From Verrucomicrobiota bacterium (lineage in GTDB: Bacteria; Verrucomicrobiota; Verrucomicrobiia; Chthoniobacterales; UBA10450), in assembly GCA_003219465.1 (NCBI GenBank), contig QHOX01000046.1, positions 1-33,575 on the forward strand: a DNA stretch of 33,575 nucleotides, in the 5' to 3' direction. Below, piece after piece: positions 15,632 to 22,725 of this stretch. The position numbers and the translations under genes were made by a program. Every line of letters begins with the position of its first letter. Within the stretch, counting starts at the first letter, position 1. The notes under the pieces are model-generated. The model had not been told where the DNA came from. It searched no databases and saw only the letters and a list, made by a program, of their open reading frames with translations.

Positions 15632-16708
15632 ATGCAAACTGAACAGCTTACGTATGCCATTGTCACACCCTATTCGATGCGGAAATCGCGCACCGGCGGC
15701 ATCGTCGGCAGGTTGATTTCCCGCACCGGACTCGATTTGGTCGGAGGCCGAATGTTCGCTCCCAGCGCCGAGCTAACAAAGCGCTACGCCGACACAATTG
15801 TGACGGAAACTGACCCGCGCCACCGTGCCACGCAGGAATTGATTCGCGAGTACGTGCTCAAAAATTTCACGGGCAAAAAAAACGGTCAGCATCCGCGCGT
15901 TTTGTTTCTCATTTTTCGCGGACCAGACGCGGTTGAACGGATTCATCACGTGGTGGGCCACATCGTGCACGAGCGGACCAGCGGCGAAACGATTCGCGAC
16001 ACCTACGGCGATTACATCACCGATGATTCAGGCAATGTTGTTTACTTCGAACCGGGAGTGATCACCGAGTTCGCACCCGGCGCGGTCGTGCGCGATTTGA
16101 AACTGTGGGCGGAATTTTCTGATTCGGATGGTGGAATCGTGGATCACGCCGTGCCCTTTCCGCCTGGGGCGCAAATCGAAAAGACGCTCGTGCTCATTAA
16201 ACCGGACAATTTCCGGTTCCCAAATTTGCGTCCAGGCGGCGTGATCGAGGTGTTTTCGCGCACTGGCCTCTCGATCATTGGCTTCAAAGTTCACCAGATG
16301 AGCGTCGCACAGGCGGAGGAGTTTTACGGGCCTGTGCTGTCGGTGCTTGAGGAAAAGCTCGGTCCGCAAAGCGGCCGGGAAAACTGGGAGAGCATTATCG
16401 AGTTTATGGCCGGTAAAAGGCCCAGCGAATGCGATCGAGACCAACGCGACGCGCCTGGAACCGAAAAGTCGATCGCGATTGTTTACCAGGGCGTGGACGC
16501 CGTGCGTAAGATTCGCGACGTCCTCGGCCCCACTGATCCGGCGAAAGCGCCGCCCGGTTCGATTAGAAAGGAGTTCGGACAAACGATCATGGTTAACGCC
16601 GCGCATGCATCGGATTCCGTCGAGAACGTGAGACGCGAGATGGCGATCATCCGAGTCGAAGAAAATAATTTCAAACCTCTGATTGAAAACTTCTATCGTC
16701 GCCAATAG
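15632..16708 (+). CDS. Tandem nucleoside diphosphate kinase with a degenerate first domain
   Basis: NDK transfers the gamma-phosphate between nucleoside triphosphates and diphosphates through a phospho-histidine. These 358 residues contain two NDK-like domains. The second (about 180-350) is normal: LVLIKPDNF with the catalytic Lys, GVDAVRKIRDVLGPTDPAKA, PPGSIRKEFG and NAAHASDSVENV with the catalytic His (residue 325 from ATG 15632). The first (about 4-150) has the same layout (LTYAIVTPYSM, RGPDAVERIHHVVG, GETIRDTYGDY), but Thr replaces the Lys, and NVVYFEPG has Tyr where His belongs. It is therefore probably a structural or regulatory pseudo-domain. ATG 15632 is preferred over TTG 15608. A standard NDK is about 140 residues. 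Confidence 0.85.
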   Translation: MQTEQLTYAIVTPYSMRKSRTGGIVGRLISRTGLDLVGGRMFAPSAELTKRYADTIVTETDPRHRATQELIREYVLKNFTGKKNGQHPRVLFLIFRGPDAVERIHHVVGHIVHERTSGETIRDTYGDYITDDSGNVVYFEPGVITEFAPGAVVRDLKLWAEFSDSDGGIVDHAVPFPPGAQIEKTLVLIKPDNFRFPNLRPGGVIEVFSRTGLSIIGFKVHQMSVAQAEEFYGPVLSVLEEKLGPQSGRENWESIIEFMAGKRPSECDRDQRDAPGTEKSIAIVYQGVDAVRKIRDVLGPTDPAKAPPGSIRKEFGQTIMVNAAHASDSVENVRREMAIIRVEENNFKPLIENFYRRQ

Positions 16709-16740
16709 TTTGCGCTCCCATTTTGGATCACATCATTGCC

Positions 16741-17904
16741 ATGGAAATTTCTGAACGCGCTGCCCAATTGACTCCGTCGTTGACTCTCTCAATCGATAGC
16801 AAGGCGAAGGCCATGAAAGCCGAAGGCATCGACGTCTGCGGTTTCGGGGCAGGCGAGCCGGATTTCGATACACCCGAGCATATAAAAAGGGCAGCAATCG
16901 AGGCGTTGGAAGCCGGTTTCACTAAATACACGCCAAACGCTGGCATCCCAGAACTGCGCCAGGCAATCGCGGACAAATTGGCAGCCGACAACGGACTCAA
17001 TTATCGCGCCGGGCAGGTCGTGGTGAGTAATGGTGCGAAACACGCATGCTACAATGCGATCCTCGCAACCTGTCAGCCCGGCGATGAAGTCATAATCCCC
17101 TCCCCCTATTGGGTCAGCTACCCCGACATGGTGCGGTTAGTCGGCGCGGATCCGGTGATCGTGCCCACCAGCGAGCGCAATGCCTGGAAAATGCGCCCGG
17201 AAGATTTCGAAAACGCGATGACGCCACGCACGAAGATGTTAATCATGAATAGCCCGGGCAACCCAACCGGCTCTGTTTATACGCGCGAGGAATTAGAGGC
17301 GATTGTCAACGTCGCCGCTGAAGAAGACATTTATGTGTTGTCCGACGAGATTTACGAGAAGCTCGTCTATAACCACGCCAAACATGTGAGCATCGCGTCC
17401 CTGTCAAAGGAGGCGTACGATCTCACAATCACGATCAACGGATTTAGCAAATCCTATGCGATGACAGGCTGGCGACTCGGTTACCTCGCCGCGCCTGATG
17501 CGGTCACGAAAGCCGTTGATTCAATCCAGAGCCATACCAGTTCGAACCCGTCGTCCTTTTCGCAATACGGCGCGCTTGCTGCGCTCAAAGGCGATCAACA
17601 ACCGCTCGCCGATATGCGCGAGGAATTCGATATGCGTCGCAACTACATGTTTGATCGCATCTCGAAGATCTCCAATGTCACCGCGGTCAAACCGCAGGGC
17701 GCGTTTTATATTTTAGTAAACATCAGCCAGCTTGGGCTAACGTCGCAAAATTTCGCCGACCGATTGCTTAGCAAAGCCAATGTCGCCGTCGTACCGGGCG
17801 CTGCCTTCGGTGACGATCGCACCGTGCGGTTCAGTTACGCCACGAGTCTTGACGTGATCAAAAAGGGTCTGGACCGCTTCCAGGACTTTTGCCGAACGCT
17901 CTGA
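16741..17904 (+). CDS. Pyridoxal-phosphate aminotransferase, class I (aspartate aminotransferase, subgroup I-beta type)
   Basis: This 387-residue fold-type I PLP enzyme moves an amino group between an amino acid (most likely aspartate) and 2-oxoglutarate. Visible features are FGAGEPDFDTPEHI near the N-terminus, the substrate-region GFTKYTPNAGIPELR, SPYWVSYPDM, NSPGNPTG, SDEIYEKLVY, and the PLP-lysine motif GFSKSYAMTGWRLGY (Lys about 237). An Arg in VRFSYATS near the end would bind the substrate carboxylate. I use ATG 16741; TTG 16723 would add six residues. It lies 32 bp after the NDK gene. Related enzymes can also be prephenate aminotransferases, so the exact substrate is uncertain. A family B repeat follows the stop. 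Confidence 0.9.
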   Translation: MEISERAAQLTPSLTLSIDSKAKAMKAEGIDVCGFGAGEPDFDTPEHIKRAAIEALEAGFTKYTPNAGIPELRQAIADKLAADNGLNYRAGQVVVSNGAKHACYNAILATCQPGDEVIIPSPYWVSYPDMVRLVGADPVIVPTSERNAWKMRPEDFENAMTPRTKMLIMNSPGNPTGSVYTREELEAIVNVAAEEDIYVLSDEIYEKLVYNHAKHVSIASLSKEAYDLTITINGFSKSYAMTGWRLGYLAAPDAVTKAVDSIQSHTSSNPSSFSQYGALAALKGDQQPLADMREEFDMRRNYMFDRISKISNVTAVKPQGAFYILVNISQLGLTSQNFADRLLSKANVAVVPGAAFGDDRTVRFSYATSLDVIKKGLDRFQDFCRTL

Positions 17905-17907
17905 GCT

Positions 17908-17992
17908 GTCATCTGGAGCGGAGCGGAGGCGAGGGCCTGGCGGCTTAAGCTCAAGTAATGTATCGGGATTCCTCGACTTCGCTCGGAACGAC
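17908..17992 (+). repeat. Family B palindromic repeat, copy 2
   Basis: The right arm reads GGGATTCCTCGACTTCGCTC and the end is GGAACGAC; its inverse is nearly the left arm of copies 1 and 3. The left arm (GTCATCTGGAGCGGAGCGGA) resembles the inverse of the right arm of copy 1. It fills most of the 103-bp gap between the aminotransferase and the GH57 gene. Confidence 0.65.
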
Positions 17993-18007
17993 GCTGTAAA
18001 CGTCTGA

Positions 18008-19633
18008 ATGCCTGGCCATTTCGCCCTCATTCTACACGCTCATCTCCCGTTCGTTCGTCATCCGGAGCACGAGCATTTCGTCGAGGAGGAGTGGTTTTTT
18101 GAGGCGATCACCGAGACGTACATCCCGTTGCTGCGCGCGATGCAGCGACTCGTCGACGATTTTGTGCCGTTCAAACTCACGATGTCGATTACGCCGACGC
18201 TCTGCGCGATGCTTCAAGATCAACTGTTACGCGAGCGTTACCTCCGACACCTCGAGCTTTTGATCGACCTTGCTACACGCGAACGAAAGCGAAATTGCAA
18301 ACATCCTCAGCTACGCGAGTTGGCTGAGTTTTACATTGGTGTGTTTTCAGAAGCTCGCCGCCTCTTTGTCGATGAATGGAAATGCGATCTGCTATCGGTG
18401 GTACGTGAGCTGCGACAAACGGGCGCGCTAGAAATCATCGCCAGCGCGGCAACACATGGCTTGCTGCCGGTCCTTCAGCAGCAATCGCGTCACACAGCGC
18501 GCGCGCAGGTCTTGATCGGCCGCGACGCCTATGTCGAATTTTTCGGCGCAGAGCCCGATGGATTCTGGCTACCCGAGTGCGGTTACGCTCCTGGTCTGGA
18601 ATGGATTCTACAGGAAGCGAATCTTCGCTGGTTCGTTCTCGACGCACACGGATTGCTCTTTGGAGCGCCGCGCCCCCGCCGCTCTATTTATGCTCCCTGT
18701 TATACACCAGGGGGGCCGGCGGCCTTCGCACGCGATCCCGACGTCAGCCGCCAAGTCTGGAGTGCGCACGAAGGCTATCCCGGCGATCCAGCTTACCGGG
18801 AATTTTATCGAGACATCGGTTTCGATCTGCCGATGGAGCATTTGGGATCGATCGCGCGTGGAACCAGGAAATTTTCCGGCGTTAAATACCATCGGATCAC
18901 CGGACGCGGCGATGAAAAACAGTTGTATGACCGAACGGCAGCCGAAAATGCGGCAGCACACCATGCAATTCACTTTTTGCAACTCTGCCAGCAGCAGATT
19001 CGCGAAATCGGCGAAGTCGGGTTCGACCCGATCATTGTCGCGCCGTTCGATGCGGAATTGTTTGGTCACTGGTGGTTCGAAGGACCAATTTTCCTGGAAC
19101 AATTGGTTCGCCAGGCAGCAAACGAACAAGATTTCCCGCTGACAACCCCGAGTGAATATCTGGCCGCGCATCCAACGCAACAAATCGTTGAGCCCGCTGC
19201 TTCCACGTGGGGTGAGAACGGGCATCTCGCCGTCTGGCTCGATCCGAGTAATGCCTGGATTTATCCGCAACTGCAATCTGCGACGGACCGCATGACTCAG
19301 CTCGCGCGCCAGCACACCAACACCGTTGTAGGGCAACCGCTTCGGTTGCCGGGCGCGGGATTGTCAGGCGAAGGGCCTGCCCTACAATTCGCTGATCGCG
19401 TACTAAAACAACTCGCCCGCGAGCTTTTGCTGGCACAATCAAGTGACTGGGCATTTCTAATGAAAACCGGGACTGCGCGCGAATACGCCACTAAACGCAC
19501 GATCGATCACCTTGCTCGCTTCAACCGTCTGCACGATCAGTTTGTCACAAATAATCTCGATGAAGAATTTCTGCGCGACTGCGAATGGCAGGACAACATT
19601 TTTCCGAACGTGAACTGGCGCTATTATGCTTAG
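18008..19633 (+). CDS. GH57 family 1,4-alpha-glucan branching enzyme (DUF1957 type)
   Basis: GH57 branching enzymes cut an alpha-1,4-glucan and rejoin it as an alpha-1,6 branch, in glycogen-like polymer synthesis. The 541 residues show the N-terminal LILHAHLPFVRHPE, the nucleophile motif GFWLPECGYAPG (Glu190), VWSAHEGYPGDPAYREFYRD, the acid/base motif APFDAELFGHWWFEG (Asp348) and ASTWGENG. The C-terminal helical part ends with DCEWQDNIFPNVNWRYY. These fit the archaeal and bacterial branching enzymes well. Residues about 440-460 are encoded by a palindromic family A element (19326-19387) and interrupt the helical domain just before RVLKQLARELLLAQSSDWAF, a conserved helix. The frame is kept, so the enzyme is probably still functional. 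No Shine-Dalgarno sequence precedes the ATG. Confidence 0.92.
   Translation: MPGHFALILHAHLPFVRHPEHEHFVEEEWFFEAITETYIPLLRAMQRLVDDFVPFKLTMSITPTLCAMLQDQLLRERYLRHLELLIDLATRERKRNCKHPQLRELAEFYIGVFSEARRLFVDEWKCDLLSVVRELRQTGALEIIASAATHGLLPVLQQQSRHTARAQVLIGRDAYVEFFGAEPDGFWLPECGYAPGLEWILQEANLRWFVLDAHGLLFGAPRPRRSIYAPCYTPGGPAAFARDPDVSRQVWSAHEGYPGDPAYREFYRDIGFDLPMEHLGSIARGTRKFSGVKYHRITGRGDEKQLYDRTAAENAAAHHAIHFLQLCQQQIREIGEVGFDPIIVAPFDAELFGHWWFEGPIFLEQLVRQAANEQDFPLTTPSEYLAAHPTQQIVEPAASTWGENGHLAVWLDPSNAWIYPQLQSATDRMTQLARQHTNTVVGQPLRLPGAGLSGEGPALQFADRVLKQLARELLLAQSSDWAFLMKTGTAREYATKRTIDHLARFNRLHDQFVTNNLDEEFLRDCEWQDNIFPNVNWRYYA
19326..19387 (+). repeat. Family A palindromic element inside the GH57 coding sequence
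   Basis: The element is bounded by perfect inverted ends TTGTAGGGCA and TGCCCTACAA. Inside are two hairpins: GGCAACCG-CTT-CGGTTGCC and CAGGC-GAAGG-GCCTG. Relatives with the same architecture are at 24410 and 27888. It lies wholly within an open reading frame and encodes about 21 residues without a stop. Confidence 0.8.
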
Positions 19634-19638
19634 GTTCT

Positions 19639-19733
19639 GTCATTCCGCGCGAAGTCGAGGAATCTCTCGATATTGCTGGCAGAGCACGCCGCATTTAAAG
19701 AGCTAGAGATGTCTCGACTTCGCTCGACATGAC
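19639..19733 (+). repeat. Family B palindromic repeat, copy 3
   Basis: The left arm GTCATTCCGCGCGAAGTCGA followed by GGAATCTC is answered by the right arm GATGTCTCGACTTCGCTCGA then CATGAC. It occupies the whole gap between the GH57 gene and the secreted-protein gene. Its last bases contain the ATG (19729) used as the start of the next gene. Confidence 0.75.
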
Positions 19734-20481
19734 AACGAGGTCCACTCTCGGATTTTTGATCGCCATTTTCCCTTCTGTCGCACTTGCGCAGGAATCGCCC
19801 ACTTTAACTCCTTCGCCGACGCCGGCCGCATCTTCTTCTTCTTCCTCGATTTCGCCAGAACAATCTGTGGCGCCCTCGCCCCCTTCGGAACAAACGCCTT
19901 CACCTTCGCCTGCGAGAACCGTCCGGATCAGTTTCGTTCCTCCGCCGATAGAAGGAACGATCAGCCTTGGGATCTATGATCAGGCCGGCAGAATGGTGCG
20001 CGTCCTGCATCAGAATGCGCAATTGAACGACTTCGCGATCGGCGCGGACGCGCTCGTAACGCGATGGGATGGAAAGGATGATGGAAACCAGGACTTGCCC
20101 TCTGGAAGATATCACGCGCGCGGGTACCTGGTCGGTGCACTAAAACGCGAAGATCTGGGCGAGAATTCGCGGCCCCAAACGGAAATGGAAGCGAACGTGG
20201 TGAAAGTCCGATTAGTCCGCAATCCTTTGCGGAAAGATAAAAGGCCAGTTGTCGAACTCGGCATTGGATTTAATAGCGACGGAAGTTACCTGAAAACCAG
20301 CGACGGTCTGCCTCTGTTCAAAATCAGTGAGACACCGAATGTGACGCGTGCAGGGATCGCGGCCAAAAGTGAGAATGCCGTCAATATTTGGCAGGACGAC
20401 GGCACGACCGTGCATCAATTCCGCGTCTCGAACGTTGATCAGATGATGGCCTTCGATTGCGGCGAATTTGAACTGAGATGA
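19729..20481 (+). CDS. Secreted protein with a Ser/Pro-rich linker and a FlgD-like Ig domain
   Basis: The 250 residues start with a signal peptide (MTTRSTLGFLIAIFPSVALA, likely cut at ALA/QE), then a Ser/Thr/Pro-rich linker of about 40 residues (runs of S and repeated PSP). A domain at about 65-130 (GTISLGIYDQAGRMVRVL, then TRWDGKDDGNQDLPSGRY) resembles the Ig-like fold seen after FlgD and in C-terminal secretion tails. The remaining 110 residues are not recognised. The ATG lies in the right end of a palindromic repeat and no Shine-Dalgarno sequence precedes it. It is still the best start because it gives a proper signal peptide. It stands alone between repeat copy 3 and a pair of hairpins. 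Function unknown; probably periplasmic or outer-surface. Confidence 0.75.
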   Translation: MTTRSTLGFLIAIFPSVALAQESPTLTPSPTPAASSSSSSISPEQSVAPSPPSEQTPSPSPARTVRISFVPPPIEGTISLGIYDQAGRMVRVLHQNAQLNDFAIGADALVTRWDGKDDGNQDLPSGRYHARGYLVGALKREDLGENSRPQTEMEANVVKVRLVRNPLRKDKRPVVELGIGFNSDGSYLKTSDGLPLFKISETPNVTRAGIAAKSENAVNIWQDDGTTVHQFRVSNVDQMMAFDCGEFELR

Positions 20482-20516
20482 GGCCTCTCATCAACACCTC
20501 GCTCCGGCGAGGTGTT
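20477..20516 (+). terminator. Two adjacent hairpins after the secreted-protein gene
   Basis: GATGAG-GCCT-CTCATC overlaps the stop codon, and AACACCTCGC-TCCG-GCGAGGTGTT follows directly, a ten-pair stem with a tight tetraloop. Only TTT follows, so it is at best a weak intrinsic terminator; it may protect the mRNA 3' end. Confidence 0.45.
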
Positions 20517-20580
20517 TCGAGCGAACACAATGTGAACGCCTGCTGGTAACGATTCAAAATCTCTGTTATTTAAGCCCGCG

Positions 20581-21900
20581 ATGGCCGCTACCGAGTTCCA
20601 GCAGACCGTTGGCAAGATTGCCGGTTTTACCGGCACTGCGCTGCACACCGGCGAAAAAGTTACGCTCAGACTGCATCCCGCGCCGGTGGATCACGGAATT
20701 AAATTCAAGCGCAAAGATTTGCAGGATGAGCCGACAATCGACGCCAAAATTGAGAATCTGAAGACGGTCGAGCGCGCCACTACAATTGGCGAAGGCTCGG
20801 TGCGCGTGCACACCGTCGAGCACGTGCTAGCGGCGCTGTGGGCGATGGGTGTGGATAACGCGATTGTGGAAATGGACGCAAACGAGCCGCCAATCGGCGA
20901 TGGCAGCGCCCAAGTGTATGTCGATCTCATCCGTAAGGCTGGTGTTGTCGCACAGGACGAGCCGCGAAAATTCTTTGGCGCGCGAGACACGATGCACGTC
21001 GAATCGAAAACGGGCGCGCTCCTCGTTTTGCTGCCCGACGACAAGTTTCGCATCTCGTGCACGCAAGCCGGGCCAAACAACAAATTCACGCAGTTCTTGT
21101 CGATGGAGGTTACGCCGGCAGCTTTCGAGCGCGAGATCGCTCCGGCGCGGACATTTGTTTACTACGAAGACGTCAAGCCGTTGATGGACAAAAATCTCAT
21201 CAAGGGCGGCAGCCTCGAAAATGCCATCGTCGTGCGCGGCGAAGCAGTATTAAGCAAGGAACCGTTGCGGTTTGCCGATGAATTTGTGCGTCACAAAATT
21301 CTCGATATCATCGGCGATCTCGCTCTGGTTGGACGGCGCATTCGTGGGCATGTGGTCGCGGTGAAACCGGGTCACGCGAGCAATGCGGATCTGGCTCGAT
21401 TAATCGCGCGCGAGCAAACGCGCAGAAGCGCGGTGGCCGTGTCGCGCCCTCTTCCAAGCGGCGACGGGGGACTCGATACCGATCAGGTGATGCAAATTTT
21501 GCCGCATCGTTTCCCGTTCCTGATGGTCGATCGGATCGTCAGTTTCGACACGGAAACCAAATGTGTGGGTGTGAAAACCGTCACGATCAATGAACCATTT
21601 TTCCAGGGACATTTCCCAGGCCACCCGGTAATGCCGGGCGTCTTGCAGGTCGAAGCTATGGCACAGGTGGCCAGCATTTTGTTGTTTAAGTTGGCGAAAA
21701 CCACCAGCCGCATCGGTTATTTCATGAGCGCAGACGAAGTGAAATTTCGCAAACCCGTTTTGCCCGGCGACACCATCTTCATCCACGCCGAACTTACCAA
21801 GTCGCGTGGCGAACGCCTGGCAAAAGCGAAATGTCATTGCGTCGTCAATGATGCAATCGTCTCCGAAGGCGAACTGATGTTTACGTTCCTCGATAAATGA
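20581..21900 (+). CDS. lpxC-fabZ: Bifunctional UDP-3-O-acyl-GlcNAc deacetylase / 3-hydroxyacyl-ACP dehydratase (LpxC-FabZ fusion)
   Basis: The first 290 residues are LpxC, the zinc deacetylase that commits UDP-GlcNAc to lipid A. The zinc ligands are in HTVEHVLAAL (His81), RHKILDIIGD (His238, Asp242), and the catalytic His is in KPGHASN (His265). The rest (about 300-439) is FabZ, which dehydrates 3-hydroxyacyl-ACP in fatty-acid synthesis: LPHRFPFLMVDRI, GHFPGHPVMPG (His344) and VEAMAQ (Glu358). Such fusions are known in Bacteroidetes, Chlorobi and Verrucomicrobia, so this is a family trait and not a new event. The two enzymes compete for the same 3-hydroxyacyl-ACP pool, which may explain the fusion. 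The ATG has no Shine-Dalgarno sequence; TATTTA nine bases upstream might be a -10. The stop overlaps lpxA as ATGA. Confidence 0.96.
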   Translation: MAATEFQQTVGKIAGFTGTALHTGEKVTLRLHPAPVDHGIKFKRKDLQDEPTIDAKIENLKTVERATTIGEGSVRVHTVEHVLAALWAMGVDNAIVEMDANEPPIGDGSAQVYVDLIRKAGVVAQDEPRKFFGARDTMHVESKTGALLVLLPDDKFRISCTQAGPNNKFTQFLSMEVTPAAFEREIAPARTFVYYEDVKPLMDKNLIKGGSLENAIVVRGEAVLSKEPLRFADEFVRHKILDIIGDLALVGRRIRGHVVAVKPGHASNADLARLIAREQTRRSAVAVSRPLPSGDGGLDTDQVMQILPHRFPFLMVDRIVSFDTETKCVGVKTVTINEPFFQGHFPGHPVMPGVLQVEAMAQVASILLFKLAKTTSRIGYFMSADEVKFRKPVLPGDTIFIHAELTKSRGERLAKAKCHCVVNDAIVSEGELMFTFLDK

Positions 21901-22676
21901 GCGCCGCGCAGATTCACCCGACGGCCATTATTGAACCCGGAGCAGAACTCGGTGCTGCGACAAGCGTCGGTCCATACTGCGTCATCGGCCCTGACGTCGT
22001 GCTCGGTCCAGATTGCTGGCTGCAGCACCACGTCACGCTTTGCGGACCAATGAAGGCCGGAGCGAAAAACAGATTTTACGCTTCCTGCTCGATCGGACAG
22101 CAGACGCAGGACCTGAAATATCAGGGTGAGCCGACGTATCTGGAGATCGGCGATGAAAATACGTTTCGCGAATTCGTTACAATCAGCCGGAGCACCACCA
22201 GCAAAGGAAAAACTCGCATCGGCCATCGAGGAACCTTTCTTGCCTACAGCCATATCGGACACGACTGCCAAGTGGGAGACGGCGTTGTTTTTTCGAATAA
22301 CGGCACATTAGCCGGGCACGTTCAGGTGGGAGACCACGCGGTAATGGGCGGCCTCACAGCTGTACATCAATTTTGTCGGATTGGACGGTTCGCCATTACC
22401 GGCGGGTGCTCGAAAATTGTCCAGGACATTCCACCGTTCATGATCGCCGATGGCAACCCGGCCGAGATTCGCGGCGTCAATCTAATTGGTTTGGAACGGA
22501 AGAATTACCCGCCCGAGAGCGTGAAGCTGATCAAAGAAGCCTTTCGCCTGATTTACCGCTCGAAAAACAACCGACGTCAGGCAATCGAAGCCATGCAGAA
22601 AGAATTGCCCCAGACAGAAGAAATCACGGAGATCATCCAATTCATCGAACAAAGCGAGCGCGGAATTATTAGGTGA
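21897..22676 (+). CDS. lpxA: UDP-N-acetylglucosamine acyltransferase LpxA
   Basis: LpxA transfers a 3-hydroxyacyl chain from ACP to UDP-GlcNAc, the first step of lipid A synthesis in the cytoplasm. The 259 residues show left-handed beta-helix hexapeptide repeats (IHPTAIIEPGAELGAATSVG and onwards), the catalytic-His region AYSHIGHDCQVGD, TAVHQFCRIG and DIPPFMIADGNPAEIRGVN, and a C-terminal helical domain. The length is close to the E. coli enzyme. The ATG overlaps the lpxC-fabZ stop by four bases, so LpxA, LpxC and FabZ are made from one message, which keeps enzymes of one branch point in balance. Confidence 0.96.
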   Translation: MSAAQIHPTAIIEPGAELGAATSVGPYCVIGPDVVLGPDCWLQHHVTLCGPMKAGAKNRFYASCSIGQQTQDLKYQGEPTYLEIGDENTFREFVTISRSTTSKGKTRIGHRGTFLAYSHIGHDCQVGDGVVFSNNGTLAGHVQVGDHAVMGGLTAVHQFCRIGRFAITGGCSKIVQDIPPFMIADGNPAEIRGVNLIGLERKNYPPESVKLIKEAFRLIYRSKNNRRQAIEAMQKELPQTEEITEIIQFIEQSERGIIR

Positions 22677-22725
22677 GATTTGTGACCGCGGATTACGCGG
22701 ATGATGATTGATCAGGCTCCCAGGG

